In this document: positions 6,550-6,717 of the stretch, one piece after another
Numbering within the stretch: the stretch's first letter is position 1
Layout of the letters: each line of letters starts with the position of its first letter
Notes under the pieces: generated by a model
What the model saw: the letters and a program-made list of their open reading frames with translations, nothing else
Databases searched by the model: none
What the model was told of the DNA's origin: nothing
DNA from: a bacterium
Lineage (GTDB): Bacteria > JALSQH01
Assembly (NCBI GenBank): GCA_026985515.1
Contig: JALSQH010000136.1
Coordinates: forward strand, 1-6,717
Direction: 5' to 3'
Length of the DNA stretch: 6,717 nt
Position numbers and translations under genes: made by a program

Positions 6550-6717
6550 ATGGTGCTTGATCCGATCAGGCTTGAAATATTCAACCAGATCCTTTCATCC
6601 ATTGCAGAGGAGATGGGGGAGCTTCTTGGCAGAACAGCCTTTTCTCCAAACATAAAGGAGAGGAAAGACTATTCATGCGCCATTTTCAATCACAGAGGGG
6701 AACTCATTGCTCAGGCT
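6550..6717 (+). CDS. hyuB: Hydantoinase B/5-oxoprolinase family subunit (N-terminal part)
   Basis: These are the first 56 codons, open to the right edge. The protein begins MVLDPIRLEIFNQILSSIAE and then has EEMGELLGRTAFSPNIKERKDYSCAIF in outline: an EEMG helix (21-23 region), RTAFSPNIKER (28-38) and KDYSCAIFNHRGELIAQA (39-56, split across the conserved core). This matches the usual HyuB start, DPVxLEVxxxxLxSIAEEMG, followed by RTAxSPNIKERxDxSCAxF and LIAQA. HyuB works with HyuA in ATP-dependent hydrolysis or carboxylation of cyclic amides or ketones and normally has about 500-570 residues, so about a tenth is visible. It is spaced 134 bp from hyuA, more than typical for such pairs, with the 32-bp repeats in between; it may be read through from hyuA, have its own promoter, or both. 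Confidence 0.9.
   Translation, partial: MVLDPIRLEIFNQILSSIAEEMGELLGRTAFSPNIKERKDYSCAIFNHRGELIAQA

Overview
The window is a compact, AT-rich bacterial segment (by eye roughly 40% GC). Arginine is written mostly as AGA/AGG and isoleucine often as ATA. That codon use is common in anaerobic or thermophilic, deep-branching bacteria, but I cannot name the organism. An AddAB-type nuclease rules in favour of Bacteria over Archaea. No rRNA, tRNA, CRISPR array or intact insertion sequence is visible.

Layout: the left 3.9 kb is a leftward two-gene unit. It encodes a complete AddA/RecB-like helicase-nuclease (726-3908) and, overlapping its end by 17 nt, the first 247 codons of an AddB-like partner that runs off the left edge. 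Together they should form a heterodimeric helicase-nuclease that resects double-strand breaks for RecA-dependent repair.

A 533-bp gap (3909-4441) separates this unit from a divergent, rightward unit. The gap holds no intact gene. It carries a decayed minus-strand start of what looks like an AAA ATPase of the Arch_ATPase/DUF4143-like group, cut off just where the P-loop should begin, and a second protein-like but startless fragment on the plus strand. It also contains promoter-like elements for both flanking genes. Both of those genes have a -10-like hexamer 8-9 nt before a forced ATG and no Shine-Dalgarno sequence, which suggests leaderless mRNAs.

The right part encodes a full-length hydantoinase A/oxoprolinase-family ATPase (hyuA, 4442-6415). 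After a 134-bp spacer comes the first 56 codons of its partner hyuB, cut by the right edge. HyuA and HyuB normally make an ATP-dependent complex that opens 5-oxoproline or hydantoin-type rings, or carboxylates ketones; the substrate cannot be read from this window. The hyuA-hyuB spacer contains the most striking non-coding structure here: two tandem 32-bp repeats, each carrying a TTATTTGCA-N6-TGCAAATAA type palindrome, just upstream of a strong ribosome binding site for hyuB.

I see no clear evidence of a wholly new system. The parts most worth checking are the palindromic repeat pair, the ATPase relic and the apparent leaderless starts.
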